A stretch of 64,000 bases of DNA from Streptomyces rishiriensis (GTDB lineage: Bacteria > Actinomycetota > Actinomycetes > Streptomycetales > Streptomycetaceae), in contig NZ_BEWA01000012.1 of NCBI RefSeq assembly GCF_003112535.1, positions 248,001 to 312,000 on the forward strand, given 5' to 3'. Below, one piece after another: positions 16,235 through 24,968 of the stretch. Every line of letters begins with the position of its first letter. Position 1 is the first letter of the stretch. The position numbers were made by a program, and so were the translations under genes. The notes under the pieces were generated by a model that was not told where the DNA came from, made no database searches, and saw only the letters and a list, made by a program, of their open reading frames with translations.

Positions 16235-17659
16235 TCAACTCCCGGGGAAGGCCCAGGGATTGGGCAGACAGTGGATCCCGTCGTGGTCGAGGAATTTCGT
16301 CTGCTGCTGCATGACCGGCGCGAGCTCGCCGTCCTTGTCGCAGGTGACGTGGCCGAAGCCGAGGCGGTGACCGACCTCGTGGTTGATCAGCATCTGCCGG
16401 TAGGCGTACATCTCGTCGCCGAAGGTCTTCGAGCCCTGCGCCCACCGGTAGGCGTTGATCATCACGCGCTCGGTGGCGGCCGAGTCGCAGGAGACGTTGT
16501 CCTCGGCGGTGTCCAGCCCCGACTTGGCGCACCAGACGGCGGTGGTGCCCGGGCTGGCGAGCGTGATGACGAAGTCGGGTCTGCCCGAGTGGATGCGCTC
16601 GAAGGTGCGCGCACCGCCGTGCGCCCAGCTGCGGTCGTCGTTGAGGGTCTGTTGCACGGCTTCGGCGAAGAGCGCGCCGTCGAGTCCGAGGCCCTGCTCC
16701 ACGTCCACGCGATAGGTGTACTTCCGGCCCTTGCCGGGGGCCTTGTCGACGCCCGGGACCGCGTCGAACCGGCCCGACCCCTTGAACTGGGCGCCTAGGG
16801 GGTACCTGACGGCCATCTTCTGCGCGTAGGTGAGCGCGATCGCGCCGGTGGACGCCGACGGGGCGGGACGGCCGTCCCCGCGCGCGGTGTCGCCGGCGGC
16901 GCCGGCCCGGTCGACCGCCGCCTGCGGGCGGACCGTGTCGTCCCGCCCGTCGGCGACCTGCCCGGCCACCACGACGGCCAGCACCGTGGTGACGGCGGCG
17001 GCCGCGATGCCGGTGAACGTCCGCCCCTTGGCGGCCTTGGCCGGGGCCGGAACGGCGGTCGAGGCCGCCCCGTCGGCCACGTCGAGGCCCACCGACACGG
17101 TCGGGTGCGGGCCCCGGGAGACGGTGCGGGCGGCCGCGGCGGGCGGACTCCCCTCACGCGTGCGCGTGGACGCGTGAGGCATCCCGGCGCGCGCGAAGAC
17201 GTCGTCGTCCTCCTCGAAGGCGGCGAGGTAGTCCTGGCGGGGGCCCTGGCGCGGGCCCGGGCGGGGGCCCTGGCGCGGGCCGCCCTCGGGGTTGGGTCGT
17301 TGACGCGGTATCACGGGCTGCCCGGTACCCGCCTGCCGCTCCCTCAACTCACCCCAGCCGCCTCCGGCTTCACGCTGCTCGGGATGGCCGCCGCGCACCT
17401 GCGGCACCCCGCGGCCGGGCATCGCGTCGGGAAAGCCGGGAAAGCCGGGCGCTCCGTGCGCCGCGGGGCCGTCGTGACCGGGGTGCGGGGCGCGGACGCG
17501 GGAGCCGCCGGGGTCGCCCGTCGAAGATCCCTGCGAAGACCCGTGCGACGTTCCTTCCGAGGAACCCTGGGATCCGCGCCCGGGCCCCTGTGGCGGCACT
17601 TCGGACGAGCCCTCGGCGCCGCCCTTGGGGACGGGCCCACGCCGGCTGTGGCGTCCCAC
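16235..17659 (-). CDS. DUF3152 membrane-anchored zinc metalloprotease-like protein
   Basis: 474 residues, GTG start with GAGG upstream. The first ~215 residues are a disordered Pro/Gly/Ser/Gln-rich cytosolic region with RQGPRPGPRQGP repeats, then one membrane helix (about 220-240) and an extracellular domain. That domain ends with HEVGHRLGFGH at residues 427-437, the HExxHxxGxxH zinc site of metzincins, followed by a MQQQT Met-turn-like segment and Cys residues that could form disulfides. DUF3152 proteins are conserved in actinobacteria, encoded next to moeZ and the TetR gene in mycobacteria; the substrate is unknown. A 7-base gap to the upstream hydrolase gene indicates an operon. Confidence 0.9.
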   Translation of the reverse strand: MGRHSRRGPVPKGGAEGSSEVPPQGPGRGSQGSSEGTSHGSSQGSSTGDPGGSRVRAPHPGHDGPAAHGAPGFPGFPDAMPGRGVPQVRGGHPEQREAGGGWGELRERQAGTGQPVIPRQRPNPEGGPRQGPRPGPRQGPRQDYLAAFEEDDDVFARAGMPHASTRTREGSPPAAAARTVSRGPHPTVSVGLDVADGAASTAVPAPAKAAKGRTFTGIAAAAVTTVLAVVVAGQVADGRDDTVRPQAAVDRAGAAGDTARGDGRPAPSASTGAIALTYAQKMAVRYPLGAQFKGSGRFDAVPGVDKAPGKGRKYTYRVDVEQGLGLDGALFAEAVQQTLNDDRSWAHGGARTFERIHSGRPDFVITLASPGTTAVWCAKSGLDTAEDNVSCDSAATERVMINAYRWAQGSKTFGDEMYAYRQMLINHEVGHRLGFGHVTCDKDGELAPVMQQQTKFLDHDGIHCLPNPWAFPGS

Positions 17660-17666
17660 GTCGGCC

Positions 17667-18638
17667 TCAGCCCCCCGACGTCTCGGTCGTGGTCTCGCCG
17701 AGGAGCTCCCGGAAGGCCAGCGCGACCGTCTCGGGGTACTCCATCATCGCGACGTGGCCCGCGTCCGGCAGGGTGAGCAGCCGGGAGTCGCGGAAAGCGC
17801 GGGCGGACCGCTGCGCCATGCGGAAGCCGACGAGCTGGTCACGGGCGCCGTAGACGAGGAGCGTCGGGGCGAGGACCCGCTCGGCCTGCCGCCACAGCCC
17901 GTGCTGACCGCCCAGGGTGTACGCGCTGAGCAACCCGCGCGTGGAGCGCGTCAACGCGTCCCAGAAGTAGGGCAGTTGCAGCCGCCGTTCCAGCTCCTCG
18001 ACCGCGTGCCGGAACGCCTCGGGGCTCACCTGCCCGGGATCGCCGTAGCAGAGCGCCATGACGCCGCGGACACGCTGCTCGGCCGTCCACTCCCGGGTGA
18101 AGCGGCTGAAGAGCGCGGCGACGCCGGGCAGTCCGACCAGCCCTGTGGGCACCGCGGTGCGCTGCACCCGCAGTTCCGGCAGCGCGGGAGACACCAGGGT
18201 CAGGGTGCGCACCAGGTCGGGCCGGACCGCTGCGACGCGCGTGGACACCGCGCCGCCGAGGGAGTTGCCGAAGAGATGGACGGGCCCGCGCCCGGCGGAG
18301 TCGAGATAGCGGATCACGGCACGCGCGTGTGCCGTGACGGAGTAGTCGCCGTCGTCCGGCGGCGGGGAGTCGCCGAAGCCCGGCAGGTCGAGGGCCTCGC
18401 TCGCCACGACCCCGTCGAGCAGGGCCATCAGGGCGGACCAGTTCTGCGAGGAGCCGCCCAGACCGTGCACGTAGAGCGCCGGGGGAAGACCCTCGCGCGC
18501 GGGCGGCCTGGAACGCACCGTCAGCGTGACGCCCGGCAGCCCGACCGACCGCAGCCGCTCGCCCTCCGCGACCCGTACCGCGGTCGCCTTCGGCAGCACG
18601 CTTGTGGGCGGCACGGAGGGCAGCTCGGTCGAAGACAT
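17667..18638 (-). CDS. Alpha/beta-hydrolase fold protein
   Basis: 323 residues. The fold is clear from the oxyanion HGLGGSS at about 58-64, the D-P-G-F-G-D motif LDLPGFGDS, nucleophile elbow GNSLGG, acid in VYGARDQL and final histidine in DAGHVAMME. No signal peptide or membrane segment. Substrate unknown; the nearest functional groups are esterases, lactonases and C-C hydrolases. First gene of an operon with the DUF3152 metalloprotease, transcribed away from the small acidic protein gene across a 229-base intergenic region (18639-18867), where I see no other gene. Confidence 0.92.
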   Translation of the reverse strand: MSSTELPSVPPTSVLPKATAVRVAEGERLRSVGLPGVTLTVRSRPPAREGLPPALYVHGLGGSSQNWSALMALLDGVVASEALDLPGFGDSPPPDDGDYSVTAHARAVIRYLDSAGRGPVHLFGNSLGGAVSTRVAAVRPDLVRTLTLVSPALPELRVQRTAVPTGLVGLPGVAALFSRFTREWTAEQRVRGVMALCYGDPGQVSPEAFRHAVEELERRLQLPYFWDALTRSTRGLLSAYTLGGQHGLWRQAERVLAPTLLVYGARDQLVGFRMAQRSARAFRDSRLLTLPDAGHVAMMEYPETVALAFRELLGETTTETSGG

Positions 18639-18867
18639 GCGGCAATGTTACGAGACGATCACGCGCACCTTTGTGTGTTCGCCGTCACACGGACGGGCCG
18701 GACGCATGACGAGCCGTTGCCGCGTGCACGCCATAACGGCCCGAATCGGGGGCACCCTGCACAGCGATCGCATAGCGTCCGAATCGGGTGTCTCCTAGGC
18801 TCGTACCGAGGGCACCCGTTCATGGCCCCTGCACCTCGCAGGGACTTCCGCAGGAAGGGAGCCCACC

Positions 18868-19086
18868 ATGTCCGTTGACCCCACCGACCCGGGCACGTTC
18901 GAAGAGGACGACGACTTCGGGGAGATCGACGTCGAGGCGCCGGAGAACGACGCCGCCGAGCAGTCCACGGACGTCAAACCGGAGCGCGACGACTCCCTCG
19001 AGGACGTGGATCCCGCCCGGGCCGACGAGGGCGATCTGGTCGAACAGGCACGCGTGGTGTCGCTCGACGAGGAGGACTATCGCTGA
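18868..19086 (+). CDS. Small acidic protein, unknown function
   Basis: 72 residues, about one third Asp and Glu, no membrane segment and no Cys; predicted disordered. The start is supported by AGGAAGGGAG seven bases before ATG 18868. The composition resembles conserved hypothetical proteins of streptomycetes found next to the TetR/DUF3107 genes. No function can be assigned. It precedes the TetR gene by 180 bases on the same strand and could be expressed separately. Confidence 0.75.
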   Translation: MSVDPTDPGTFEEDDDFGEIDVEAPENDAAEQSTDVKPERDDSLEDVDPARADEGDLVEQARVVSLDEEDYR

Positions 19087-19119
19087 CTGCGCTGAGCTGG
19101 AGCGGGACCGGAGTTTGCC

Positions 19120-19140
19120 CGAAACGTGATGTTTCGAAAC
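19120..19140. promoter_or_regulatory. Overlapping palindromes upstream of the TetR gene
   Basis: CGAAAC-5-GTTTCG (19120-19136) overlaps the perfect 10-bp palindrome GTTTCGAAAC (19131-19140), about 130 bases before the TetR start. It may be an operator for the regulator itself or a terminator for the acidic-protein gene. Confidence 0.4.
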
Positions 19141-19266
19141 CATCTCTACCGTTTTTGTCGTCGTCCAGTCCGTGAAATTCTGCGCTCGCACCGCGCGCGC
19201 CAGGGTTACCGAAAAGTACGATGGCGGCGCGGCGCTCACCGCATGAGGACCACTTAGGGAGGCGGC

Positions 19267-19908
19267 GTGACAGCCATCGAGCAGACAGAGGCGGCGCGCC
19301 CGCGGGGCACACGCCTGCCGCGCCGTGCCCGACGGAACCAGCTGCTGGGCGCCGCCCAGGAAGTCTTCGTCGCACAGGGCTATCACGCGGCCGCGATGGA
19401 CGACATCGCCGAGCGGGCGGGCGTCAGCAAGCCGGTGCTCTACCAGCACTTCCCCGGCAAGCTCGACCTGTACCTGGCCCTGCTGGACCAGCACTGCGAG
19501 TCGCTCATCCAGGCCGTGCGCGGCGCGCTCGCCTCGACGACCGACAACAAGCAGCGCGTCCGGGCCACCATGGACGCGTACTTCGCGTACGTGGAGGACG
19601 ACGGCGGCGCGTTCCGCCTGGTCTTCGAGTCGGACCTGACGAACGAGCCCGCGGTGCGCGAGCGGGTCGACAAGGTCACCACCGAGTGCGCCGAGGCGAT
19701 CTGCGAGGTCATCGCCGAGGACACCGGCCTCTCGCGCGCGGAGTCGATGCTGCTCGCCTCCGGCCTGGGCGGCCTCGCACAGGTCGTGGCGCGCTCCTGG
19801 CTGCACAGCGACCGCAGCGTCCCGCGCGACCAGGCGGTCCAGCTGCTGGCCTCGCTCGCCTGGCGCGGCATCGCCGGTTTCCCGCTGCACGGAACCGATC
19901 AGCACTGA
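19267..19908 (+). CDS. TetR-family transcriptional regulator
   Basis: 213 residues from GTG 19267 with AGGGAGG upstream. N-terminal TetR DNA-binding domain at about 20-66: AAQEVFVAQGYHAAAMDDIA, the turn RAGVSKPVLYQHF and the following helix; the C-terminal ligand domain is all-helical. Orthologues sit beside DUF3107 in mycobacteria and other actinobacteria (Rv3208 next to Rv3208A). Ligand and targets are unknown; autoregulation through the GTTTCGAAAC palindrome upstream is possible. The following DUF3107 gene is 146 bases downstream on the same strand. Confidence 0.93.
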   Translation: MTAIEQTEAARPRGTRLPRRARRNQLLGAAQEVFVAQGYHAAAMDDIAERAGVSKPVLYQHFPGKLDLYLALLDQHCESLIQAVRGALASTTDNKQRVRATMDAYFAYVEDDGGAFRLVFESDLTNEPAVRERVDKVTTECAEAICEVIAEDTGLSRAESMLLASGLGGLAQVVARSWLHSDRSVPRDQAVQLLASLAWRGIAGFPLHGTDQH

Positions 19909-20054
19909 CCGCGAGGGGCGGTCGGCCGTTTGTTCCCGCCCGCTGTTCGCTCCTGGCGTGGACGGCCGCGCCGTGCACGTCCCCTCACCGGGCTAATGTG
20001 TGCAGCGTACGGCGCGGACGCCCGCGCACTCGTGACCGTCGGAGGGACATAGCC

Positions 20055-20282
20055 GTGGAGGTCAAGATCGGCGTGCTGCACGCGCCTCGCGAGATCGTTC
20101 TGGAGAGCGGTCAGACTCCCGAGGAGGTCGAGCGCGTGGTGGCCGAGGCCCTGGCCGGGAAGTCGCAGCTGCTCAGCCTCGTGGACCAGCACGGCCGCAA
20201 GGTCCTGGTTCCGGCCGACCGTCTGGCCTACGTCGAGCTGGGCGAGCCTGCCCCGCGCAAGGTGGGCTTCGGCGCTCTGTAG
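20055..20282 (+). CDS. DUF3107 small conserved protein
   Basis: 75 residues from GTG 20055, with GGAGGGAC 5-prime of it. Sequence begins VEVKIGVLHAPREIVLESGQ and contains VLVPADRLAYVELG, matching the DUF3107 family, a compact protein conserved next to the TetR gene across actinobacteria (Rv3208A). Cytosolic; function unknown. It ends immediately before a very strong 23-bp terminator stem. Confidence 0.92.
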   Translation: MEVKIGVLHAPREIVLESGQTPEEVERVVAEALAGKSQLLSLVDQHGRKVLVPADRLAYVELGEPAPRKVGFGAL

Positions 20283-20288
20283 GCGAAC

Positions 20289-20338
20289 GAACGCAGGAGG
20301 GCCCGGCGACCGAGCGGTCGCCGGGCCCTCCTGCGTTC
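20289..20338 (+). terminator. Strong hairpin terminator after the DUF3107 gene
   Basis: A perfect 23-bp stem (20289-20311 with 20316-20338) around a GAGC tetraloop starts 6 bases after the DUF3107 stop. Confidence 0.92.
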
Positions 20339-20449
20339 ACGCCACGGACAGCGCACTGGTCCCCTCGCGAAGGAGGATTGCATTTCGCAGGTCACGGGTA
20401 TGACGGGCTACGACCACGTGCACAGCCCCGCCGCCCGGGAGGGACCTGA

Positions 20450-20719
20450 ATGATCTTGGAAGCGCTCGGCTCCACTGTGCTCGGCGTCGTGCTCGCGTGG
20501 GCGGCGGTCACCCGCCTCTCCCACCGCCTGCCGGTCCGCACCCTCGTCTACGCGACGGGCGTCGCGGGAGCCCTGTTCGGCGACTTCGTCACCCACAGCG
20601 CGCTCGGCCCCGGATCCGCTCTGCCGAGCCTCCTCGGCGCGGCGATCGTCTCCGCCGCCTCGCTCTCGCTCCTGCTGCGCCCCGCGGGCCTGCGGCGGCG
20701 ACGATCAGCGCCGGCGTAG
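20450..20719 (+). CDS. Small integral membrane protein
   Basis: 89 residues from ATG 20450 with GGGAGGGA upstream. Three hydrophobic segments (about 7-22, 32-48 and 58-77) separated by short basic or Gly-rich loops, and a basic C-terminal tail RRRRS. Organisation resembles small three-helix membrane proteins such as the transglycosylase-associated (YeaQ/YmgE) group, but signature motifs are not convincing, so function is left open. It stands alone: a terminator precedes it and a 182-base intergenic region with tandem repeats follows. Confidence 0.7.
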   Translation: MILEALGSTVLGVVLAWAAVTRLSHRLPVRTLVYATGVAGALFGDFVTHSALGPGSALPSLLGAAIVSAASLSLLLRPAGLRRRRSAPA

Positions 20720-20809
20720 CCCCGACGCCGGTCCATGAGCCCACCGGTCCATGAGGGCGCCGCCGGGCGGGGAGCGCGCCGGGGCGGGGAGCGCGTAAAG
20801 CTCCCCGAA

Positions 20810-20851
20810 CCCACGACGCCGGTCCCACGACGCCGGTCCCACGACGCCGGC
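20810..20851. repeat. 14-bp tandem repeat, three copies
   Basis: Three head-to-tail copies of CCCACGACGCCGGT, the last ending in C, lie in the 182-base gap between a small membrane-protein gene and the convergent ferritin-like gene. A related CCGGTCCATGAG doublet lies just upstream near 20730-20755. Confidence 0.9.
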
Positions 20852-20901
20852 CGACAGGGACACCGTCCGCCGGCGCGGCAACCGCCCGGTGAGCGCGGTT
20901 C

Positions 20902-21636
20902 CTAGGCCGCCAGCCCCAGTGCCGCCATCCGCTTGGTGTGCGCCTCGGTGATCCGGGAGAACATCCGGCCCACCTCGGCGAGGTCGAAGCCGTCCGCCAC
21001 CCCGCCCACCAGCATCGTCGACAGCGCGTCACGGTCCGCGACCACCCGCTGGGACTGCGACAGGGCCTCGCCCATCAGCCGACGCGCCCACAGCGCGAGC
21101 CGCCCGCCCACCCGCGGGTCCGCGTCGATCGCCCCTCGCACCCGGTCCACGGCGAAGCCGGCGTGGCCGGTGTCGTCGAGGACCGCCAGCACCAGGCCGC
21201 GCGTGTCGCTGTCCAGCCGGGCCGCGACCTCCCGGTAGAAGTCACTGGCGATCGAGTCGCCGACGTACGCCTTGACCAGGCCCTCCAGCCAGTCCGACGG
21301 GGCCGTCTGCTTGTGGAAGCCGTCCAGCGCGGCGACGAACGGCTGCATCGCCAGCGTCGGCCCCTCACCGATCTCCGTGAGCCGGTCGCGCAGCCGCTCG
21401 AAATGGTGGAACTCGGCCGACGCCATCTTCGCCAGCTCCGCCTTGTCGTCCAGCGTGGGCGCCAGCTTGGCGTCCTCCGCGAGCCGCTCGAACGCCGCCA
21501 GCTCGCCGTACGCCAGCGCACCCAGCAAGTCCACGACGGCGGCCCGGTACTGCGGGTCGGCGGCGGCCGTCGCCCAGCCCTGGGCGGCGATCCCGGTTGC
21601 GGCGGCGGTGTTCTCGGGCTTGTCAGAGGTCGTCAT
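20902..21636 (-). CDS. Ferritin-like fold protein (MiaE-like)
   Basis: 244 residues from ATG 21636. All-helical with the spaced Glu and His residues of a ferritin-like di-iron four-helix bundle: LAYGELAAFERLAEDAK in an early helix, ASAEFHHFERLRDRL in the next, and a later helix pair with DSIASDFYREVAAR and LDDTGHAGFAVDRV. It resembles the tRNA-hydroxylase-like (MiaE) branch that is conserved beside the RNA helicase gene in actinobacteria. Diverges from the helicase gene; their shared 429-base intergenic region probably holds both promoters. Metal binding is likely, the substrate unknown. Confidence 0.85.
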   Translation of the reverse strand: MTTSDKPENTAAATGIAAQGWATAAADPQYRAAVVDLLGALAYGELAAFERLAEDAKLAPTLDDKAELAKMASAEFHHFERLRDRLTEIGEGPTLAMQPFVAALDGFHKQTAPSDWLEGLVKAYVGDSIASDFYREVAARLDSDTRGLVLAVLDDTGHAGFAVDRVRGAIDADPRVGGRLALWARRLMGEALSQSQRVVADRDALSTMLVGGVADGFDLAEVGRMFSRITEAHTKRMAALGLAA

Positions 21637-22065
21637 GAAGCGCACAATAGCCCGCTCCCCGCGCGGTGGAAGTCCCTGGTCAGTCAGTGTGACAACGAAG
21701 ACGTAAGGGACCGGCCCCGGCACTGTGACAACCACAACGTGACCGAATCGGCCATCGCGTGTGCACGATTCCGGGGTATGGTGGTAATGCGCCTGCCGAA
21801 TATTCGACGGGCCGCACGTATGAGGATGCCCGGTCGGTGGCCCGATCGGCTCCGACCCGACAGCCCTCATGGCTCGTACGGCACATTGCGTACGCCGGCC
21901 AGAGGGACACCCTCCAGCGGTACGAGCGCTAGAGCGTCGGCAGAGGTCCCGTGCCGAACGGCTTGCCCTTCACGGCTCGCCCGTAAGGCCGCCGACGTCC
22001 CCGGCACGGTCCGTCAAAGACCCCCCGCGCTCGCCTCGCACCGCGCACACAGAAGAGGCAGCACC
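21637..22065. promoter_or_regulatory. Divergent promoter region and long leader of the helicase gene
   Basis: No convincing gene lies in this 429-base stretch. It contains a direct repeat TGTGACAAC at 21688-21696 and 21724-21732, each followed by a matching AACGT/GACGT, 36 bases apart, and the palindrome CGAATATTCG at 21797-21806. A long 5-prime leader would fit the autoregulated leaders of bacterial RNA helicase genes, but that is inference. Confidence 0.45.
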
Positions 22066-24951
22066 CTGACTACGACGTTTCGAGAGCTCGGGATCCTTTC
22101 CGAGACCGCCGAGGCCCTGGAGGCCGTCGGCATCACCACCGCTTTCCCCATCCAGGAGATGACGCTCCCCGTGGCCCTGTCGGGCTCCGACGTCATCGGA
22201 CAGGCCAAGACCGGCACCGGCAAGACGCTGGGCTTCGGCCTCCCGCTCCTCGAGCGCGTGACGGTCCCCGCCGACGTCGAGGCCGGCCGCGCCGCGCCCG
22301 AGTCCCTCACGGACGCGCCGCAGGCGCTCGTCGTCGTCCCCACGCGCGAGCTCTGCACGCAGGTCACCAACGACCTGCTGACCGCCGGCAAGGTCCGCAA
22401 CGTGCGCGTCCTCGCCATCTACGGCGGCCGCGCCTACGAGCCGCAGGTCGAGGCCCTGAAGAAGGGCGTCGACGTCGTCGTCGGCACCCCGGGCCGGCTG
22501 CTGGACCTCGCGGGCCAGCGCAAGCTCGACCTCAAGCACATCAGGTCGCTCGTCCTCGACGAGGCAGACGAGATGCTCGACCTGGGCTTCCTGCCCGACG
22601 TCGAGAAGATCATCAACATGCTTCCGGCGAAGCGCCAGACCATGCTGTTCTCGGCGACCATGCCGGGTGCGGTCATCGGTCTCGCGCGCCGCTACATGTC
22701 GCAGCCCACGCACATCAACGCCACGTCGCCCGACGACGCGGGCCGCACCGTGGCGAACACCAAGCAGCACGTGTATCGCGCGCACAACATGGACAAGCCC
22801 GAGATGGTCGCGCGCATCCTGCAGGCCGAGGGCCGCGGCCTGGTCATGGTGTTCTGCCGTACCAAGCGCACGGCGGCCGACCTCGCCGACCAGCTCCAGC
22901 AGCGCGGCTTCGCCTCCGGCGCGGTCCACGGCGACCTCGGCCAGGGCGCCCGCGAGCAGGCCCTGCGCGCCTTCCGCAACGGCAAGGTCGACGTCCTCGT
23001 CTGCACCGACGTCGCCGCCCGCGGCATCGACGTCGAGGGCGTCACCCACGTCATCAACTACCAGTCCCCCGAGGACGAGAAGACGTACCTGCACCGCATC
23101 GGCCGCACCGGCCGCGCGGGCGCCAAGGGCATCGCGATCACCCTGGTCGACTGGGACGACATCCCGCGCTGGCAGCTCATCAACAAGGCGCTGGAGCTCG
23201 ACTTCAGCGACCCGCCGGAGACGTACTCCACCTCCCCGCACTTCTACGAGGAGCTCGGCATCCCGGCCGGCACCAAGGGCATCCTGCCGCGCGCGGAGCG
23301 CACCCGCGCCGGGCTCGACGCCGAGGAGCTCGAGGACCTGGGCGAGCCGGGCGGCCGCAACGCACGCGGTCGCAGCGACCGGGGCGGCCGCGATCGCGGC
23401 GGCCGCGGTGACCGGGGCGGCCGGAGCGAGTCGCGTTCGGGCGAGCGGCCCGCGGAGCGCTCCGACGAGCGCGAGCGTTCGGCGCGCACGCCGCGCCGTC
23501 GCCGCCGTACGCGCAACGGCTCCCCCCTCGACGCGACGGCCGCACCCACCGGGACCGCCGCCGTCGAGCAGGCTCTGCCGGCCGAGCAGACGCCCGTGGC
23601 GGAGGAGGCGGCCGGTCCGCGCACCCCGCGCCGCCGTCGTCGTACCCGCAACGGGTCCGCGCCGGAGATCGCCGCGACGACCGCGACGACCGTGACGAGT
23701 GCCGCCGACCCCGTCGCCGAGGCCGCCGTGGCCGCCGTGGCGACGGTGGAGAGCCCCGCCCTGGACACCGTGAGCGCCCCCGCGCAGGACGCGACGGAGG
23801 GTTCGGCCACGCCGCGCCGCCGCCGCACCCGCAAGAGCGCCGAGGCCGCGCCCGCCACCGTGACGGAGCCGGCGACCTCCGAGGCCCCCGCGGCCCCCGC
23901 GGCCCCCGCGGCCGAGGCCGTCGTCGACACGGCCGAGGCCGTGGAGAGCACGCAGACCAAGCCGCGCCGCCGGACCCGCAAGGCGACGGCTGCGGCCGAG
24001 ACCGAGGCAGTCGCCGCGGTCGAGGCAGTCGAGGCTCCGGCAGCCGAGGTCAAGCCGCGTCGCACGCGCAAGGCAGCGGTCACGGCCCCGGCACCCGCCG
24101 AGGTCGCGGCCGAGGTCGCCGTCGACACGGCGGAGGGCACGGAGACCACGCCGCGCCGCCGCGCCACCCGCAAGGCGGCCCAGCCCGAGACGACGGCCAC
24201 CACCGCCGAGATCCCGGTCCAGGCCACCCAGGAAGCGGCACCCGCCAAGCCGCGCCGCACCCGCAAGACCGCCGCCACCGCCCCGGCACCCGCCGAGGCC
24301 GAAGCCGCGGCCGAGGTCGCCGTCGACACGGCGGAGGGCACGGAGACCACGCCACGCCGCCGCGCCACCCGCAAGGCCGCCGTGGACGCGGCCGAGGCCG
24401 TCGAGGCCAAGCCGCGCCGCACCCGCAAGACCGCGGCGGCGACCGCGGTCACCGCGCAGGCCGCGGACGCCGTCGAGGCCGAGGCCAAGCCGCGCCGCGC
24501 CCGTAAGGCAGCCGCGGCTCCGGCCGAGGCCGCGGTCGACACGGCGGAGGGCACGGAAGCCAAGCCGCGCCGCACGCGCAAGACCGCCGCCGCGGCCGTC
24601 AAGGCGACGGAGGCGGAGGCCGAGCCGGTCGCCGAGGCCGTCGTGGCCAGGCCGCGCCGGGCCCGCAAGACGGCGGCCGCCGCGGAGAGCGCGGTCGACA
24701 CGACCGAAGCGACCGAGGCCACGCCGCGCCGCCGGACCACCCGCAAGGCGGCCCAGCCCGAGACGACGGCCACCACCGCCGAGATCCCGGCCCAGGCCAC
24801 CCAGGAAGCGGCACCCGCCAAGCCGCGCCGCACCCGCAAGACCGCCGCCACCGCCCCGGCACCCGCCGAGGCCGAAGCCGCGGCCGAGGCGAAGCCCCGG
24901 GTGCGCCGCGCCCGCAAGGCGACGGCCGCAGCGGAGCCCGCGGACAGCTGA
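22066..24951 (+). CDS. DEAD-box RNA helicase with very long repetitive basic tail
   Basis: About 961 residues. The helicase core (1-425) has the Q motif FPIQ, AKTGTGKT (47-54), PTREL, DEAD (165-168), SAT and HRIGRTGR (about 343-350), so it is an ATP-dependent RNA-remodelling enzyme, RhlE/CsdA-like. The remaining ~535 residues are Ala/Glu-rich with 15 copies of a PRR-x-RK-like motif, resembling histone-H1 or AT-hook tails that grip RNA or DNA. No ATG, GTG or TTG fits the start: the ribosome site AGAAGAGG (22051-22058) points to CTG 22066, reading LTTTFRELGI. In-frame ATGs exist only far upstream without ribosome sites. Core assignment is firm, start moderate. Confidence 0.93.
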   Translation: MTTTFRELGILSETAEALEAVGITTAFPIQEMTLPVALSGSDVIGQAKTGTGKTLGFGLPLLERVTVPADVEAGRAAPESLTDAPQALVVVPTRELCTQVTNDLLTAGKVRNVRVLAIYGGRAYEPQVEALKKGVDVVVGTPGRLLDLAGQRKLDLKHIRSLVLDEADEMLDLGFLPDVEKIINMLPAKRQTMLFSATMPGAVIGLARRYMSQPTHINATSPDDAGRTVANTKQHVYRAHNMDKPEMVARILQAEGRGLVMVFCRTKRTAADLADQLQQRGFASGAVHGDLGQGAREQALRAFRNGKVDVLVCTDVAARGIDVEGVTHVINYQSPEDEKTYLHRIGRTGRAGAKGIAITLVDWDDIPRWQLINKALELDFSDPPETYSTSPHFYEELGIPAGTKGILPRAERTRAGLDAEELEDLGEPGGRNARGRSDRGGRDRGGRGDRGGRSESRSGERPAERSDERERSARTPRRRRRTRNGSPLDATAAPTGTAAVEQALPAEQTPVAEEAAGPRTPRRRRRTRNGSAPEIAATTATTVTSAADPVAEAAVAAVATVESPALDTVSAPAQDATEGSATPRRRRTRKSAEAAPATVTEPATSEAPAAPAAPAAEAVVDTAEAVESTQTKPRRRTRKATAAAETEAVAAVEAVEAPAAEVKPRRTRKAAVTAPAPAEVAAEVAVDTAEGTETTPRRRATRKAAQPETTATTAEIPVQATQEAAPAKPRRTRKTAATAPAPAEAEAAAEVAVDTAEGTETTPRRRATRKAAVDAAEAVEAKPRRTRKTAAATAVTAQAADAVEAEAKPRRARKAAAAPAEAAVDTAEGTEAKPRRTRKTAAAAVKATEAEAEPVAEAVVARPRRARKTAAAAESAVDTTEATEATPRRRTTRKAAQPETTATTAEIPAQATQEAAPAKPRRTRKTAATAPAPAEAEAAAEAKPRVRRARKATAAAEPADS
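24164..24316 (+). repeat. 153-bp direct repeat in the helicase tail, copy 1
   Basis: Matches 24737-24889 with a single mismatch (T at 24218, C at 24791), offset 573 bases. A second, shorter duplication of the VAVDTAEGTETTPRRRATRK segment occurs at about 24119-24176 and 24320-24377. Confidence 0.9.
24737..24889 (+). repeat. 153-bp direct repeat in the helicase tail, copy 2
   Basis: Second copy of the 24164-24316 segment, 152 of 153 bases identical. Confidence 0.9.
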
Positions 24952-24968
24952 GCGAACGGCATGACCAG

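Noticed and set aside
16086..16532. 148-codon frame containing the leader peptide
   Set aside because: Most of it lies inside the DUF3152 gene in another frame. Only the last 30 codons, starting at the promoter-proximal ATG, form a recognisable peptide.
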